Shown one piece after another: positions 1-8,924 of a stretch of 64,000 bases of DNA (position 1 is its first letter; each line of letters opens with the position of its first letter). The stretch is from G963662905 sp963676725. GTDB lineage: Bacteria > Bacteroidota > Bacteroidia > Bacteroidales > WRLA01. The position numbers were made by a program, and so were the translations under genes. The stretch lies in the NCBI GenBank assembly GCA_963676725.1, contig OY781463.1, forward strand, positions 4,836,001 through 4,900,000, given 5' to 3'. The notes under the pieces are model-generated. The model saw nothing but the letters and a program-made list of their open reading frames with translations, searched no databases and was not told the DNA's origin.

Positions 1-286
1 CTTGGTCGAAAAGACAGGATTCGTTAAGGAGCAGACAAAAGTGGCGCGCGGACACAATAACTTTAAAATATATATGTCCGCGCGCCACTTTTGTCTATCT
101 ATATTTCACCATCTTGTCTTTTCGACTGAGGTCATTTTTCTTAGTTACAGTGTTTTATATTCTTTTTGATATAGAACACTCGTTAAATTACAAACATAAG
201 ATGACCGAGGGAGAAATCTAAAACAACATTCATTGAAATATACTGAATTTCATTGCTTAGCCTAAGTACTCAATTGAACACCTCAT
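1..286. repeat. Nested palindromic repeat, copy 1 (left end cut by window)
   Basis: The whole 286 bp recurs at 11924-12209 in the same orientation with two single-base differences (at 27 and in the stretch near 181) plus an inverted loop. Inside are a perfect 22-bp inverted repeat (33-54 and 75-96, core GTGGCGCGCGGAC) around a 20-bp A+T loop (55-74), and a wider pair TCGAAAAGACAGGAT (6-20) / ATCTTGTCTTTTCGA (111-125). A GGGAGAAATCTAA motif (209-221) is the right half of an outermost pair whose left half lies outside the window. No ORF is supported. It lies downstream of the flavodoxin-family gene and could terminate it, but it is 200 bp away. Confidence 0.9.
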
Positions 287-303
287 AAAATGTTATATTA
301 CTA

Positions 304-939
304 CTATCTAATAAAATGAGTCCAGGATTTTTTTACGGGAGCAGGAGCAGGAATTTCCGCTTTTCCATGCTCAATAATTTTCATAATCCATGCCATGTTT
401 TGTCCTAAAACTTCCATAATTTGGTTCCCTTCATCATCTTTTGTAGTTTCCCCCGGTGTAGTTCCATGAGCAACAGCCCAATAATTTGATGATGGCATAA
501 TCATTTCAGAATAACTGATAAATTTATTAAGGGCGTCAATTGTTGGAATTCCTCCGGAGCGGCGCACTGCAGCTACCGAAGCGCCAACTTTGTGTCGAAA
601 CATGCCTTTATTAACAGAAGCAACATAAAAAGCCCTGTCGAGAAAGGATTTCATGGTTCCCGCAATGCCGGAATAATGAACCGGAGAACCTAGCAAGATA
701 CCATCGGCTTCTTTCATCTTTTGAATCCATTCGTTAACCAAGTCGCCTTTTTTAATACAGCACTCATTCTGCGTTTTTACACAACTTTGGCAGGCAGTGC
801 ACCCCTGTATCTTTTCCATGCCAACATGGATTAATTCTGTTTCAATTCCTGCTTTTTCCAGTTCTTCAAATACTCTGAGCATTGAAATAGCAGTATTTCC
901 GTTTTTATTGGGGCTTCCGTTAAATCCTATTACTTTCAT
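304..939 (-). CDS. Flavodoxin-fold NAD(P)H-dependent FMN reductase / iron-sulfur flavoprotein family
   Basis: A 211-residue cytoplasmic flavoprotein. The start is taken at the Met of MKVIGFNGSP (939), because the FMN-phosphate loop GSPNKNGNT (residues 8-16) normally begins within ten residues of the start in this family; ten extra in-frame codons upstream look non-coding. A Cys-rich segment, GCTACQSC...ECC (about residues 46-61), and the flavin-contacting SPVHYSGIAGTMKSFLDR segment are typical of the multimeric flavodoxin/IsfA-like group. The reaction is FMN-dependent electron transfer from NAD(P)H to a quinone, metal or redox protein; the actual substrate cannot be read from sequence. It stands alone on the minus strand. 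Confident of family, not of substrate. Confidence 0.85.
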   Translation of the reverse strand: MKVIGFNGSPNKNGNTAISMLRVFEELEKAGIETELIHVGMEKIQGCTACQSCVKTQNECCIKKGDLVNEWIQKMKEADGILLGSPVHYSGIAGTMKSFLDRAFYVASVNKGMFRHKVGASVAAVRRSGGIPTIDALNKFISYSEMIMPSSNYWAVAHGTTPGETTKDDEGNQIMEVLGQNMAWIMKIIEHGKAEIPAPAPVKKSWTHFIR

Positions 940-1193
940 CGTGTTTGTTTTAAATATTTTGATGGACATCGTATTGAATAGTCCAATAATTTGTTTGCAA
1001 AGGCTATTTATTTTTTAATGCTTAACGGCAAATATGTCTATTTATTGGACATTTTTTTAGTTCAACGGCTCATTTATTTGGCAAAATAATATAATTAATA
1101 ATCAGGTGTTTTTGTAGAAAAAACAGAATGAGTCCGACAAAGCATTCGACCCCAAAATGTTGCTGCTTGTTCCTAAAAATATGCTTCAAAAAT

Positions 1194-1889
1194 TTAAATA
1201 TCAATCTTAGCAAGTTTTAACATTTCCCTGAAATACTCAGGCAAGTCATCCCAGAAACTCATTAGTTCATTGGTGGTGGGATGATGGAAACTAATGGAGG
1301 AAGCATGCAATAAAAGCTGCAATTTCTCAATGTTTAAAAATTCCTTTAGGATTTTATTGAGCTGTCGTGAACCATGCTGATTGTCGCCAATGATATAATG
1401 ACCCGTACCACCAAAATGCTGCCTGATTTGATGCCATCGACCTGTTTGTGGCTGCACTTCAGCCAGGCTTACGTATACTTCGGCATCATCGCGAAAAGCG
1501 ATCGGAATGTTGCCTTGACCGATACAGCGGTAGTTTGTAAGCGCATCCGTTTTACGTTTTTTGCTTTTGTCGTGCACCCGAAAATCATAGCGGCCTTCTT
1601 CCTCTAAAGGCCCATGCACTAAGCTTAGGTATGTTTTTTCTACGCGCTTTTCGGAGAATTCACGGGCAAAATGCCGCGCTGTTTCTTGATTTGCAGCCAG
1701 AATTACCAGTCCTGAAGTGGGCTGGTCTAAACGGTGTACATTATATAATTCCCTGCCGGTGAGTTTGTTGACTTCCTTAAGAAGGTGGTCGGCATCCTTT
1801 GGCATATGCTCATTTTTATGCACTGGCAGCCCTGGGGGTTTATGCACAACAAAAAGCTGTTCGTCTTCAAAAATAATCCGTGTTTGCAT
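1194..1889 (-). CDS. RluA/TruC-family RNA pseudouridine synthase
   Basis: A 231-residue pseudouridine synthase. The catalytic motif VHRLDQPTSG (residues 51-60, nucleophile Asp55) is followed by the family's EVQPQTGRWHQIRQH segment and IIGDNQHG. The short single-domain layout without an S4 domain, and the HRLD-x-PTSG wording, fit TruC (which modifies U65 of tRNA) better than RluC/RluD. In-frame codons extend to 1985, but MQTRIIFEDEQLFVVHKPPG at 1889 is the conserved family start. The gene stands alone. Paralogues with other rRNA or tRNA targets cannot be excluded. Confidence 0.88.
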   Translation of the reverse strand: MQTRIIFEDEQLFVVHKPPGLPVHKNEHMPKDADHLLKEVNKLTGRELYNVHRLDQPTSGLVILAANQETARHFAREFSEKRVEKTYLSLVHGPLEEEGRYDFRVHDKSKKRKTDALTNYRCIGQGNIPIAFRDDAEVYVSLAEVQPQTGRWHQIRQHFGGTGHYIIGDNQHGSRQLNKILKEFLNIEKLQLLLHASSISFHHPTTNELMSFWDDLPEYFREMLKLAKIDI

Positions 1890-2184
1890 GCGACAAATGT
1901 ACGCATATTGGCGGTTTTGCGTGTGAGTGTATTGGACGAAATAGTGAAAACAGAATAAGTCCCGTTTTTGTGATGACAATTTCAAAATTAGAGAAACAGT
2001 TTGCTGCTGCCTTTTCGGAACAATTTACCGCTTTTTATAATCAAAGCGCACTATTCATAATGTTTAGAACGGTTTTGTGGCACAGAGCATATTTAAAAAA
2101 AGCCAGACCGTTTTGAGCCAATTCCCCGGAAACGAAATATTCCAGAATCATCCAGTGGTTTATTGTCAGCAGATGATGAACCGG

Positions 2185-2439
2185 CTAAGAATCCTTTTTG
2201 TTCTTTAATTCCTGTAGGCTTTTTTTGATTTCAGCCATTTCCTTTAAGACAGATTGGCTTGATAGAATCACTTTATAATTCATCATTATAATTTTTATTG
2301 AAACCAATAATACTCCGGCCTCTAATAATAAATCTTTGGTAAAGCCCTTTGCAAATAAAGCTACAATAAAGAGAACGATTGTAATTACGATTACAATAAT
2401 ATCGGGTAATGATAGGTATTTTTTCATTTGAACAAACAT
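2185..2439 (-). CDS. Small two-helix membrane protein
   Basis: 84 residues (or 80 from the second Met at 2427), family not recognised. Two hydrophobic segments (about residues 13-30 and 36-54) are followed by a charged, probably coiled tail KEMAEIKKSLQELKNKKDS. Its ATG overlaps the stop codon of the upstream universal stress protein gene by one base (TAATG), which points to translational coupling and a shared transcript. The layout resembles PsiE-like or stress-linked membrane proteins, but no signature allows a firm name. Confidence 0.7.
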   Translation of the reverse strand: MFVQMKKYLSLPDIIVIVITIVLFIVALFAKGFTKDLLLEAGVLLVSIKIIMMNYKVILSSQSVLKEMAEIKKSLQELKNKKDS

Positions 2440-3587
2440 TATAAATTTAGTCTATAATTTTTTCTTATTTCAAATTCTATTTGTTTATCCCATAAACGCC
2501 TTAGAATTTCTTCTAATTTTTTACTGTAGTTGTTCGCTAATTCTTCTTTGCCAATTTTATTATATAATTGAATTAAAGCATTTAGTGCAGGAATATGCAA
2601 ATCGTTTATATGAAGGCAAATTTTTAATTGATCAATAGCTTCTTGGTAATAGCCTGATTTTTCAAGTTTCATTGCATTATTGAAATGCTTCTCAATTTCA
2701 GAAATTTCGAAATCCATTTTCAAATTCAGGATATTCTCAGATTTAGTAATGACCATAGAAGCAGGTAACTCCCTGATCACTCTTTCCGTGACACTACCCA
2801 GTAGCACCCTTTGAAGCAGTGATTTGCCTGTTGCACCCATAAAAATTAAGTCAATATTATTAATTTTTACAAATTCTTTGATTTTCTCGTGTGTTTTCCC
2901 TTGAAGCAATTCGGTTTTAATTTCGACATCGGTAAAATTGAATTTTGCTATAAAATCCTTGAATTTCTTTTCCGATTCTTTTTGAAGAGTAGTGTTTTCT
3001 TTATTAAAATCAATGTCGTATCGTATTGAGGAGTTTTCTTCAAGGGGCTCAAAAATGCTGATGACAAACAATTCGGATTGAAAGGTTCTTGAGATTTTAA
3101 TGGCATTATTCAGTGCTCTTTCTGATGCGTCTGAAAAGTCAACAGGGCAAAGTATTTTTGCTGGAACAGGATTGCTGTTGGATGAAACAACCCATATTGG
3201 CTTTTCCGATTTCCTGATTAGTTTTTCCGCTACAACATCAATTTTGATATTGCCGTCAGTCTGCTCTAGTTCATTTTCGATCAGGATAAGATTAACATTC
3301 TCCTCTTCTGCAAGGGTGATAATCTGATCAAACATATTGCCGTAGCTTATTCTTTTTTTGGCATGTATTCCCATTTCACTTAAGTGACCCATAACTCTCT
3401 CGAAATCGCGTTCCACATATTTTATAATAAGAGAATTAATCGAGTCCTTTTTTGCCTCCACAGGCAAAATATGCTGTAATATTATTTCAGAATGAAATTT
3501 ATTTGCTAATTGGATTGCCACTTTCAACTGCTCCGTTGATGTTTCGTTGATTCTTACCGGCACTAATATTTTTTCGAGTAATTTCAT
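2439..3587 (-). CDS. Tandem universal stress protein with C-terminal TPR-like extension
   Basis: 382 residues with two UspA folds. The first (about 1-140) starts with the usual ILVPVR strand but lacks the ATP loop. The second (about 141-285) starts ILCPVDFSDAS and has a perfect G-2x-G-9x-G-S ATP-binding motif (Gly251, Gly254, Gly264-Ser). Residues about 296-365 (KHFNNAMKLEKSGYYQEAIDQLKICL...) look like a pair of TPR helices, an uncommon addition that suggests a protein partner. Such proteins are cytoplasmic and bind ATP/AMP under stress or growth arrest. The gene is coupled to the small membrane protein that follows and is divergent from the deiminase gene across about 250 bp. Confidence 0.88.
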   Translation of the reverse strand: MKLLEKILVPVRINETSTEQLKVAIQLANKFHSEIILQHILPVEAKKDSINSLIIKYVERDFERVMGHLSEMGIHAKKRISYGNMFDQIITLAEEENVNLILIENELEQTDGNIKIDVVAEKLIRKSEKPIWVVSSNSNPVPAKILCPVDFSDASERALNNAIKISRTFQSELFVISIFEPLEENSSIRYDIDFNKENTTLQKESEKKFKDFIAKFNFTDVEIKTELLQGKTHEKIKEFVKINNIDLIFMGATGKSLLQRVLLGSVTERVIRELPASMVITKSENILNLKMDFEISEIEKHFNNAMKLEKSGYYQEAIDQLKICLHINDLHIPALNALIQLYNKIGKEELANNYSKKLEEILRRLWDKQIEFEIRKNYRLNL

Positions 3588-3841
3588 GATATTGTTTTTT
3601 TATAGAACAGCAAATATCTGGCTTTGTTTAAGAATTAAAACACCGGCATCTTTAAAACTCAGCAAAAGAACATCTTCTTTACCTTCAAGAGCTAGAGATA
3701 TCTCCCCTTATTCTTTTTCAACAAATTCTTTGTTTATCTGCCTTCAGAATTAGTACTTTTGGCAAAAAATGGAATCAGAACCGGCAAAAACATAATTTTT
3801 GTGGGTTCTTAAATGGCTTTAAAACACAAATTTAACCTAGT

Positions 3842-6800
3842 ATGAACAGATTTTACGCTCTTACATTCATCTTTATTTTGCTTACATCCTTGCTCAATGC
3901 ACAAAGCGATAAATATGAAACACCTTCAAAATTAACGCATTGGATGTCTGCCGAAGAGGCTGCTCAAAAGCATCTCATTGGGCGCAATTTTACGCCAACC
4001 GATCCTCCCCCGGCTCCAATCAATTGCCTCGCAGAATTTTCCCCAATGAAAGGCGCTTTAGTGCGCTATCCATTCGGGATTCCCGTTTCACTTATTAAAG
4101 AAATTGCAGAAGCTGCCCAACTTACAACAATCGTTGCCGATCAGTCTGAAGAGAATACTGTGATCAGTATTTATCAGTCGAATGGCGTAAATATGGACAA
4201 CTGTTTATTTCTCCACGCGCCAACCGATTCTTATTGGACCCGCGATTTTGGGCCCTGGTTTATTATCGATGGCAATGATGAGGTGGGCATTGTAGATTTT
4301 CCATACAACCGTCCTCGCCCTAATGATGATAATGTGCCGGTTTTTGTTGCAAATATGATGGATGTGCCGCTTTATGGCATGGACCTGATCCATACCGGAG
4401 GTAATTGGATGAACGATGGAATGGGTATTGGAGCATCAACAGATTTGGTTTGGGTCGAGAATCCAACGCTCAGCCACGATCAGGTAGATGATCTTGTTGC
4501 CGATTATCTGGGCATTACAAATTATCATGTTGTTGATGATCCAAACAATACCTATATCGATCATATCGACTGCTGGGGAAAATTCCTTGATGTGGATAAA
4601 ATCCTGATTCGTGCAGTTCCGGCAACGCATGCGCAATATGCTGACCTTGAAAATATGGCGGCCTATTGGGCAGAACAGATTTGTTCTTATGGCTACCCGT
4701 ATAATGTAGTGCGTGTCTATACGCCTGGCGATCAGCCTTACTCCAATTCCCTGATTTTGAATAATAAAATCTATGTACCGATTACAAACAGCCAGTGGGA
4801 CGATGACGCCCTGCAAAGCTATGAAGATGCGATGCCCGGTTATCAAGTGTTTGGCTTTTATGGCGATTGGGAATCTACGGATGCATTGCACTGCCGCACG
4901 CACGAAATGGCGGATAAAGAAATGCTCTTTATCGATCATCATCCGCTTTTTGGCAGCATCGCCCAAGGTGTGCCATTCGATCTTACTTGCACCCTCAAGG
5001 CATTAAGTGGTGAGGCTTTTAAAACAGACAGCCTTTTGGTTTTTTATCAGGTAAATTCAGGAAGCTGGCAAACAACAGCACTTACATCTGCTGGTAACGA
5101 TCAGTTTACGGCAACCATCCCACCGGCAAATAACGGAAGTACAGTGAAATACTACCTCTATGCTGCCGATCAATCGGGTAGAACAGTGCGGCATCCTTAT
5201 ATTGGCGCCTATGAACCGCATATGTTTACAGTAGGCGCACCTGCTTATCCAACAATTGTAATTTCGCCTTTTTCTGTAAATAAAAATTGCCTTACAGGGC
5301 ATACTTGTGGTGGTCAGATTTCTGTTTCAAACCTCGGTGCTGTTGCCTTGAATTTCACAATCACCATCGAAGAAGATGCAAAAGAATACAAGAGCTTTGC
5401 TTTGGCAAATACTCCCGTAGCAAATGCCTGGGAAAGAAATACATATCTTGAAGCAAAAAGCAGTGAATGCCTGATCGAAAGCAATGCCGATGTGAAAGAT
5501 ATCCGTTTAAGCTTTGATTATTCGGTAAATGATTATCCTTTTGAGAACAGTATTTGGCTGAAAGCTCCATCAGGAAAAAGTATAAAGATTGCCAAAGGAC
5601 TTGCTGCTGGCGCTTATGAATTGGATATTGATGACTTTAAAGGGGAATCGATGCATGGCCGTTGGTCGCTCTGGATTGAAGATAATTTTGGCGATGGTGG
5701 CGCCCAAATGACTAATATTGAACTTGCTTTTGCTGCCAATAGTCAGCGCAATAATTGGATTAGTGTGGATCCGATGAGCGGCACCGTTGATCCTGAAGGC
5801 AATATGTCCCTGGATTATACGCTGGATGCTACAGACTTAACGGCGGGGGATTATACCGGACGCATTATTTTTAGCTCGAATGACCCCCAACATTCAGAAG
5901 TAAACCTTCCTGTTACATTGCATGTAAAAGAGCCTTCTGATCTGCGTTTAAATCCGGATACACTCTGGTTTCTAAACCGTGCCGATATACAGAACGGTAA
6001 GGATTTCTTTATTGCAAACCGCGATCTGATCAACCACGATATCCTTTCTATGAACCATGAAGGTGCAAATGAAATCTGCTCTTGGGCTATTAATCCCTGG
6101 ACACTCGATTTGCCTACATTTGTAATGTCAAGGGATAGCATTGAATTGCATATTGATGTGGAAGCACTAGCTGAATGGCCTGTTGTAGGCGATGAATTGG
6201 TATACGACAGTATTGTAATGACCTCAGAATTGAGCACGCAAAAATTAGTGCTGGCTATGAATCCGATGGCTCTTTATCAGGAAGTTGTGGTGGCTCCCGA
6301 TACTTTATTCTTCCTAACAGAACAAGATATCCAGGATGGAAAAACATTCAGCATACTTAATCCTGCAATCGACTCTATGGAAATTCTAAACCTTCCTTTT
6401 GAAACGGAAAATTATCTCGCCTTCATAACAAATTATCCGGATGAACCAAATTTCTGGATGCAATCTGGGCAAGAGAATGAATATACAGTTGTGATAAATA
6501 TTCCAATTGGTGATGAGATTGTTTACGACTATGATAGCTTGATTATCGAAACAGAAAATAGTTTCCATAAAGTGTATATTAAACTCGATAGCGATTTAAT
6601 TGCAGGAATGGCAGAGCAGCAGAATCAACAAAGGCTGGCAGTATTGCCAAATCCGGTACGAAGCAATGCGTCTATTCGTGTGGATATTAGCAAAAACGAA
6701 TATGTTTCGCTTGATATCTATACCAATGGTGGTGTGTTGGCCGCTCATGTTTTTGATGGAATGTTGTCCGCAGGAAGTCATACATTTGAATATCAATTAC

Positions 6801-6892
6801 CTGCGTCAGATCTTCCTAATGGGATGTATTTCCTTATGCTTGAAACCGCTTCCGGCGAGAGGAGTATCCAGAAACTTTTAATTGTACGATAA
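3842..6892 (+). CDS. Secreted peptidyl-arginine/agmatine deiminase-family protein with T9SS sorting domain
   Basis: 1016 residues. A signal peptide ends near SLLNAQ (about residue 21). The catalytic deiminase domain spans about 60-370 and carries the Porphyromonas PPAD-type set: Asp135 in TRDFGPW, His241 and Asp243 in IDHIDCWGK, Asn302 in PYSNSLILNN and nucleophile Cys351 in DALHCRTHEM. These convert guanidino groups (arginine or agmatine) to ureido groups plus ammonia. Next come a beta-sandwich/P-domain-like segment with GRWSLWIEDNFGDGG (about 480-640) and Ig-like stretches. A type A T9SS sorting domain (about 940-1016; LPNPVRSNASIRV, then LPNGMYFLML and a basic end KLLIVR) closes the protein. 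The signal peptide and sorting domain imply an outer-surface or released enzyme acting on extracellular substrates. Whether it citrullinates proteins or hydrolyses agmatine is inference. Confidence 0.9.
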   Translation: MNRFYALTFIFILLTSLLNAQSDKYETPSKLTHWMSAEEAAQKHLIGRNFTPTDPPPAPINCLAEFSPMKGALVRYPFGIPVSLIKEIAEAAQLTTIVADQSEENTVISIYQSNGVNMDNCLFLHAPTDSYWTRDFGPWFIIDGNDEVGIVDFPYNRPRPNDDNVPVFVANMMDVPLYGMDLIHTGGNWMNDGMGIGASTDLVWVENPTLSHDQVDDLVADYLGITNYHVVDDPNNTYIDHIDCWGKFLDVDKILIRAVPATHAQYADLENMAAYWAEQICSYGYPYNVVRVYTPGDQPYSNSLILNNKIYVPITNSQWDDDALQSYEDAMPGYQVFGFYGDWESTDALHCRTHEMADKEMLFIDHHPLFGSIAQGVPFDLTCTLKALSGEAFKTDSLLVFYQVNSGSWQTTALTSAGNDQFTATIPPANNGSTVKYYLYAADQSGRTVRHPYIGAYEPHMFTVGAPAYPTIVISPFSVNKNCLTGHTCGGQISVSNLGAVALNFTITIEEDAKEYKSFALANTPVANAWERNTYLEAKSSECLIESNADVKDIRLSFDYSVNDYPFENSIWLKAPSGKSIKIAKGLAAGAYELDIDDFKGESMHGRWSLWIEDNFGDGGAQMTNIELAFAANSQRNNWISVDPMSGTVDPEGNMSLDYTLDATDLTAGDYTGRIIFSSNDPQHSEVNLPVTLHVKEPSDLRLNPDTLWFLNRADIQNGKDFFIANRDLINHDILSMNHEGANEICSWAINPWTLDLPTFVMSRDSIELHIDVEALAEWPVVGDELVYDSIVMTSELSTQKLVLAMNPMALYQEVVVAPDTLFFLTEQDIQDGKTFSILNPAIDSMEILNLPFETENYLAFITNYPDEPNFWMQSGQENEYTVVINIPIGDEIVYDYDSLIIETENSFHKVYIKLDSDLIAGMAEQQNQQRLAVLPNPVRSNASIRVDISKNEYVSLDIYTNGGVLAAHVFDGMLSAGSHTFEYQLPASDLPNGMYFLMLETASGERSIQKLLIVR

Positions 6893-6912
6893 GACCAGCT
6901 AAAACGACAGAT

Positions 6913-6947
6913 AAAAGCACCAATAACACTATTATTGGTGCTTTTTT
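6913..6947 (+). terminator. Intrinsic terminator after the deiminase gene
   Basis: A perfect 14-bp stem AAAAGCACCAATAA / TTATTGGTGCTTTT with a 5-nt loop, followed by a T run, 20 bases after the stop codon. Confidence 0.93.
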
Positions 6948-7127
6948 AAAGGCAATTGTAATTAGCATTCTGATTATCCCGAAAAAATCTTAATTTTACT
7001 ATGGCTTGAAATATTTCCTATTGCCTTTAGATAATGTTGGATACTAAGGTTTTATGATGTTTTAGTCCTTTACTATGTGTATTATTTGCTTGAAATTTTT
7101 TAAACAGCCTAAAAAACAGGAAACAAG

Positions 7128-8105
7128 ATGAAAGAAAAAGGGAGTATATCGCAATTTATGCTGAAGCATTATAAGCACTTTAATGCAGCGGCCCTAGTGG
7201 ATGCCGCTAAAGCATATGAGCAGCAACTGGATCAGGGAAATAAAATGATGATTAGCCTGGCTGGGGCAATGAGTACAGCAGAGCTGGGAAAATCCTTGGC
7301 AGAAATGATCCGAAACGATAAAGTGCATATTATTTCTTGCACCGGCGCTAACCTTGAAGAGGATATCATGAATCTTGTGGCGCATTCGCATTATAAACGC
7401 ATCCCTGAGTACCGTGATTTAAGCCCGGAACAGGAGAGGACTTTGCTCGATCGGGGCTTGAATAGGGTAACAGATACTTGCATCCCCGAGGAAGAAGCTT
7501 TTCGCCGTTTGCAAAAACATATTTTTCAAATTTGGAAACAGGCTGAAGAAAATGGCCAACGCTATTTCCCGCATGAGTATATGTATCAAATGCTTTTGTC
7601 AGGCGTTTTGGAGCAATATTATGAGATTGACCCAAAGAACAGCTGGATGTTGGCCGCGGCAGAGAAAAACCTGCCAATTGTTGTTCCCGGATGGGAGGAT
7701 TCTACTATGGGCAATATTTTCGCATCTTATTGTATTAAAGGGGAATTGAAAGCCTCTACGATGAAATCAGGCATCGAATATATGGTCTGGCTCGCTGATT
7801 GGTATACTGCACAAACACAGAATAATGGCATTGGATTTTTTCAAATTGGTGGTGGTATTGCAGGCGATTTCCCGATTTGCGTTGTGCCTATGCTTTATCA
7901 GGATATGGAACGCACAAATACGCCTTTCTGGTCGTATTTTTGTCAAATCTCCGATTCCACAACAAGCTATGGTTCTTATTCGGGAGCTGTTCCTAACGAA
8001 AAAATTACTTGGGGAAAGCTGGATATTGATACGCCCAAATTTATTATAGAATCGGATGCTACTATTGTGGCACCGCTGGTGTTTGCATATCTATTGGGTT
8101 GGTAG
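7128..8105 (+). CDS. Deoxyhypusine synthase-like protein
   Basis: 325 residues, homologous over its full length to the deoxyhypusine synthase / homospermidine synthase family, which moves an aminobutyl group from spermidine via NAD to a lysine or an amine. NAD-pocket elements are visible: SLAGAMSTAELG, ISCTGANLEED, PIVVPGWEDSTMGN and IGGGIAGDF. The lysine that forms the covalent intermediate is present in ITWGKLDID (Lys297, equivalent to human Lys329 in WGKIR). Bacteria lack eIF5A, so the substrate is unknown; a polyamine role is the usual guess. It is monocistronic with about 230 bp of free DNA upstream. Confidence 0.88.
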   Translation: MKEKGSISQFMLKHYKHFNAAALVDAAKAYEQQLDQGNKMMISLAGAMSTAELGKSLAEMIRNDKVHIISCTGANLEEDIMNLVAHSHYKRIPEYRDLSPEQERTLLDRGLNRVTDTCIPEEEAFRRLQKHIFQIWKQAEENGQRYFPHEYMYQMLLSGVLEQYYEIDPKNSWMLAAAEKNLPIVVPGWEDSTMGNIFASYCIKGELKASTMKSGIEYMVWLADWYTAQTQNNGIGFFQIGGGIAGDFPICVVPMLYQDMERTNTPFWSYFCQISDSTTSYGSYSGAVPNEKITWGKLDIDTPKFIIESDATIVAPLVFAYLLGW

Positions 8106-8345
8106 CTCTATTGGTTTCGTCCATATTCTGTTCCATTATTTGGCAATGCTGATCTTTCTTTCTGCAGTTCAGGTCTGTTTTATGAAAACATCCGCATGTG
8201 CAGATAAAAAAGCCGTGGTGTTTTAAGCAAGACATAAGGATGTGTTGTGGGAAGATCTTTATCTGAAGAGAAAACGAATCGCTTGTCTACCAAAAGTCTG
8301 ATATATATGTTTTTATGTGAAGAATAGTGGCTTCCTATAGGTGAT

Positions 8346-8440
8346 TTAGACAACTGATTTCCGGTATTCCGAGGGCAGTTTTTGATAATATTTTCGAAAA
8401 GCACCCAAGAATGTTTGTATATCATAAAAGCCGCACAGAT
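8346..8440 (-). pseudogene. Remnant of an AraC-family regulator (C-terminal helix-turn-helix tail only)
   Basis: The minus-strand reading GFYDIQTFLGAFRKYYQKL followed by PSEYRKS and a stop at 8346 matches the last helix and PSEYRKS end of AraC/XylS DNA-binding domains. Upstream the reading frame runs straight into the terminator of the DUF4878 gene, so everything N-terminal is missing. Too short to act. The rest of the stretch between 8106 and 8345 holds nothing I can support. Confidence 0.7.
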
Positions 8441-8467
8441 CGCCCTGGGATTGTAGGTTCAACACAA

Positions 8468-8508
8468 ACAAAAAATGCCTGCACGGCAATTCACCGAACA
8501 GGCATTTT
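8468..8508 (-). terminator. Intrinsic terminator after the DUF4878 lipoprotein gene
   Basis: Stem AAAATGCCTG / CAGGCATTTT (8472-8481 / 8499-8508) followed on the minus strand by a T run, 17 bases after the stop codon. Confidence 0.88.
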
Positions 8509-8524
8509 ATGGTTCTGAAGAGGG

Positions 8525-8914
8525 TTACATCTTCATTTTCCAATCGCCATCTTCTTTAAGCATGATCACATCATCTTCGTCGGTTTCTCCATTTCCATAA
8601 GTAAATTGAATCCTTACGGTGGCTTTATTGCCATCTTCGTCAATTTCTTCGGAAATTACTTCAATGGAATCGATGCCATCTTTGCTGTCTGTTTCTGCTT
8701 TTGCCATCCCTAAGAGGCCTTTTAATTTGGCAATCTCTTCTTCGGAAGGTTCTTTGCCTTGCATCGCGATATTGTCATATACAAAATCCACATCACCATT
8801 GGCGAGCTTTTCATAAATTACTACTGCTTTGTCGCCGGGGGAAGAAGATCCTCCACAGCCTACAAATAAGCTCAGTGCGAACACTGCTGCAAAAAATACA
8901 AGAAATTTTTTCAT
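8525..8914 (-). CDS. DUF4878-type lipoprotein
   Basis: 129 residues. The signal peptide ends in a lipobox, SLFVGC (Cys20), so it is probably membrane-anchored. The mature part, GDKAVVIYEKLANGDVDFVYDNIA...VRIQFTYGNGETDEDDVIMLKEDGDWKMKM, has the NTF2-like DUF4878 pattern and ends in the typical GDWKM strand. The function of the family is unknown; such domains are often small ligand-binding or structural modules. It lies 10 bp downstream of the NlpC/P60-like gene on the same strand, so the two are likely co-transcribed. Confidence 0.82.
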   Translation of the reverse strand: MKKFLVFFAAVFALSLFVGCGGSSSPGDKAVVIYEKLANGDVDFVYDNIAMQGKEPSEEEIAKLKGLLGMAKAETDSKDGIDSIEVISEEIDEDGNKATVRIQFTYGNGETDEDDVIMLKEDGDWKMKM

Positions 8915-8924
8915 AATAATGGTT

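Noticed and set aside
33..96. CRISPR-like or tRNA-like structure in the GC-rich palindrome
   Set aside because: A single stem-loop, no repeat-spacer periodicity and no cloverleaf.
4436..4966. 176-residue frame antisense to the deiminase
   Set aside because: Shadow of the deiminase coding sequence; no start context or family.
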